A stretch of 64,000 bases of DNA from Chitinophaga lutea (GTDB lineage Bacteria; Bacteroidota; Bacteroidia; Chitinophagales; Chitinophagaceae). The notes below the pieces were generated by a model. The model saw only the letters and a program-made list of their open reading frames with translations. It was not told where the DNA came from and made no database searches. Of this stretch, positions 63,269-64,000 are shown piece after piece; the stretch's first letter is position 1; each line of letters begins with the position of its first letter. The position numbers were made by a program, and so were the translations under genes. Where the stretch lies: positions 372,001-436,000 of the forward strand of contig NZ_RPDH01000002.1 of the NCBI RefSeq assembly GCF_003813775.1, written 5' to 3'.

Positions 63269-63862
63269 TTATTCGAAGGCCCTGTAAGCCTTGTGCTGCG
63301 CCAGCGCGAGCATTTCCTTGTCGCCGCTGCTGTCGCCGTAGGCGTAGATGGTGTGGAACGTGGTGAGATGCACGGCTTCTTTGATGCGGCATACTTTTTC
63401 GTCGCCGTTGCAGTTGCGGCCGTGGAGCAGGCCGGTGATGCGCCCGTCGTTCACCGCCAGCCGGGAGCCCAGGCAGGGGATGCCGAGGGAATTGCTCCAG
63501 GGGGCCACCCAGTTTTCGGCGGAGGCGGTCACGATGTATACAATGTGGCCTTCGGCTTTGTGCCAGGCCAGTGCGTTCAGTGCTTTGGGCCGCAGCAGGG
63601 CGGGGAGGCGCTCACGGCAGAAGGCGGTGCATTGGCGCTGGAATTCGTCGTGCGGCGTGTTGCGGAAAAAGAACGTCAGCACGATCTCTTTCATGCGCTG
63701 GTTCGAAATCGCCTTGAGCTTGAACAGCACCAGCAGGGGCGACAGCACGGCCATGCCGGCATACAGCGCAGTGGCGCCTTTCTGGAACCGGATGATTTCG
63801 AAAAGGGTGTCTTTCCGGGTGATGGTACCATCGAAGTCGAAAAAAGCGATGACGTTTTTCAA
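63269..63862 (-). CDS. HAD-IB-family phosphatase
   Basis: Haloacid-dehalogenase-type phosphatase of 197 residues in the SerB-like IB group: motif I FFDFDGTITRKDT, motif II IVTASAENW, motif III YAYGDSSGDKEML. The only possible start is TTG at 63862, because an in-frame stop lies four codons upstream; it overlaps the stop of the preceding SDR gene, so translation is coupled. In several phyla HAD-IB genes sit beside SDR reductases in cell-envelope glycan or lipid clusters. Confidence 0.9.
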   Translation of the reverse strand: MKNVIAFFDFDGTITRKDTLFEIIRFQKGATALYAGMAVLSPLLVLFKLKAISNQRMKEIVLTFFFRNTPHDEFQRQCTAFCRERLPALLRPKALNALAWHKAEGHIVYIVTASAENWVAPWSNSLGIPCLGSRLAVNDGRITGLLHGRNCNGDEKVCRIKEAVHLTTFHTIYAYGDSSGDKEMLALAQHKAYRAFE

Positions 63863-64000
63863 AGCTTCAGCTTTTTAAAGATGAACTCGGGGATGCTTTT
63901 GATGATGAGCATGATATACCGCCAGAACCAGCGGGTATAGATCACGTTCTTTTTGGCGTCCGCGGCGTTAAATATGTCATCGGCCACCTGCTCCGGTTTG
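63859..64000 (-). CDS. SDR-family oxidoreductase, C-terminal end (cut by window edge)
   Basis: The last 46 codons of a gene entering from the right edge encode PEQVADDIFNAADAKKNVIY, then TRWFWRYIMLIIKSIPEFIF with KKLKL at the end. This end resembles short-chain dehydrogenases of the DprE2-like branch that precede HAD-IB phosphatases. Its stop TGA (63859-63861) overlaps the TTG start of the HAD gene. Confidence 0.7.
   Translation of the reverse strand, partial: KPEQVADDIFNAADAKKNVIYTRWFWRYIMLIIKSIPEFIFKKLKL

Noticed and set aside
1..64000. CRISPR arrays, insertion sequences, rRNA operon or replication origin
   Set aside because: No regularly spaced repeats, transposase motifs, rRNA segments or DnaA-box clusters were noticed on reading.

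Overview
The window reads as chromosomal DNA of a Bacteroidota bacterium, most likely Chitinophagaceae (Chitinophaga-like). The evidence is a FecI-type sigma / FecR / SusC / SusD block, several TonB-dependent receptors with carboxypeptidase-like N-terminal domains, promoters fitting the Bacteroidota -7 element TAnnTTTG, an XrtN-type exosortase with its VIT-domain substrate, and LytS/LytTR signalling. Most of the window is GC-rich with dense, short-spaced genes. The stretches around 16.2-19.5, 28.5-30.9 and 45.1-47.1 kb are clearly more AT-rich and look acquired or accessory. No insertion sequence, integrase, CRISPR array or rRNA was seen.

Layout. 0-7.1 kb: cell-surface-signalling nutrient uptake unit (sigma factor cut by the left edge, FecR, STN-containing SusC, SusD, terminator). 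7.2-15 kb: AraC regulator, DinB-like protein, an orphan protein, a PadR regulator with a large FtsX/MacB-type permease, an EmrB-type MFS exporter and an NTF2-like protein. 15-21.4 kb: lipoprotein, AT-rich orphan, AraC plus hydrolase pair, and a chrB-chrA chromate resistance pair. 21.5-28.5 kb: a probable metal or siderophore unit on the minus strand (small secreted Cys/His-rich protein, ABC ATPase, siderophore-type TonB receptor, two ABC-2 permeases). 29-32 kb: esterase, Crp/Fnr regulator, the only intact tRNA (Lys-TTT), and an alpha/beta hydrolase without a nucleophile.

32-38.3 kb: alpha-L-fucosidase behind a LacI-like operator, then the exosortase XrtN gene overlapping its single VIT-domain substrate gene behind two 17-bp palindromes, then an MtfA-like peptidase. 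38.3-45.1 kb: AsmA-like protein, PfpI/DJ-1 protein, DUF2892-SRPBCC fusion, MscS channel, and an exonuclease-GIY-YIG fusion. 45.1-47.4 kb: an AT-rich two-gene module (unknown 212-aa protein plus HTH/ImmA-IrrE protease) behind tandem repeats, then a DUF4242 protein. 48.9-54.1 kb: a 1727-aa fusion of a degenerate kinase-like domain, DUF4011 helicase, Vsr/DUF559-like nuclease and WGR domain.

54.2-59.2 kb: TonB receptor, secreted helical protein, small membrane protein, LytS-type kinase and LytTR regulator, all on the plus strand. 59.2-64 kb, minus strand: MsbA-like ABC exporter, membrane protein, patatin phospholipase, HAD-IB phosphatase, and the C-terminal end of an SDR oxidoreductase cut by the right edge.

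Best candidates for new biology are the two-gene HTH-peptidase module, the kinase-like/helicase/nuclease/WGR protein, the XrtN pair with its palindromes, and the metal unit. Short tRNA-3'-end-like scars at 17.4, 21.6 and (intact tRNA) 30.8 kb sit at edges of accessory blocks. All family assignments are from motif recognition by eye; no database search was run.
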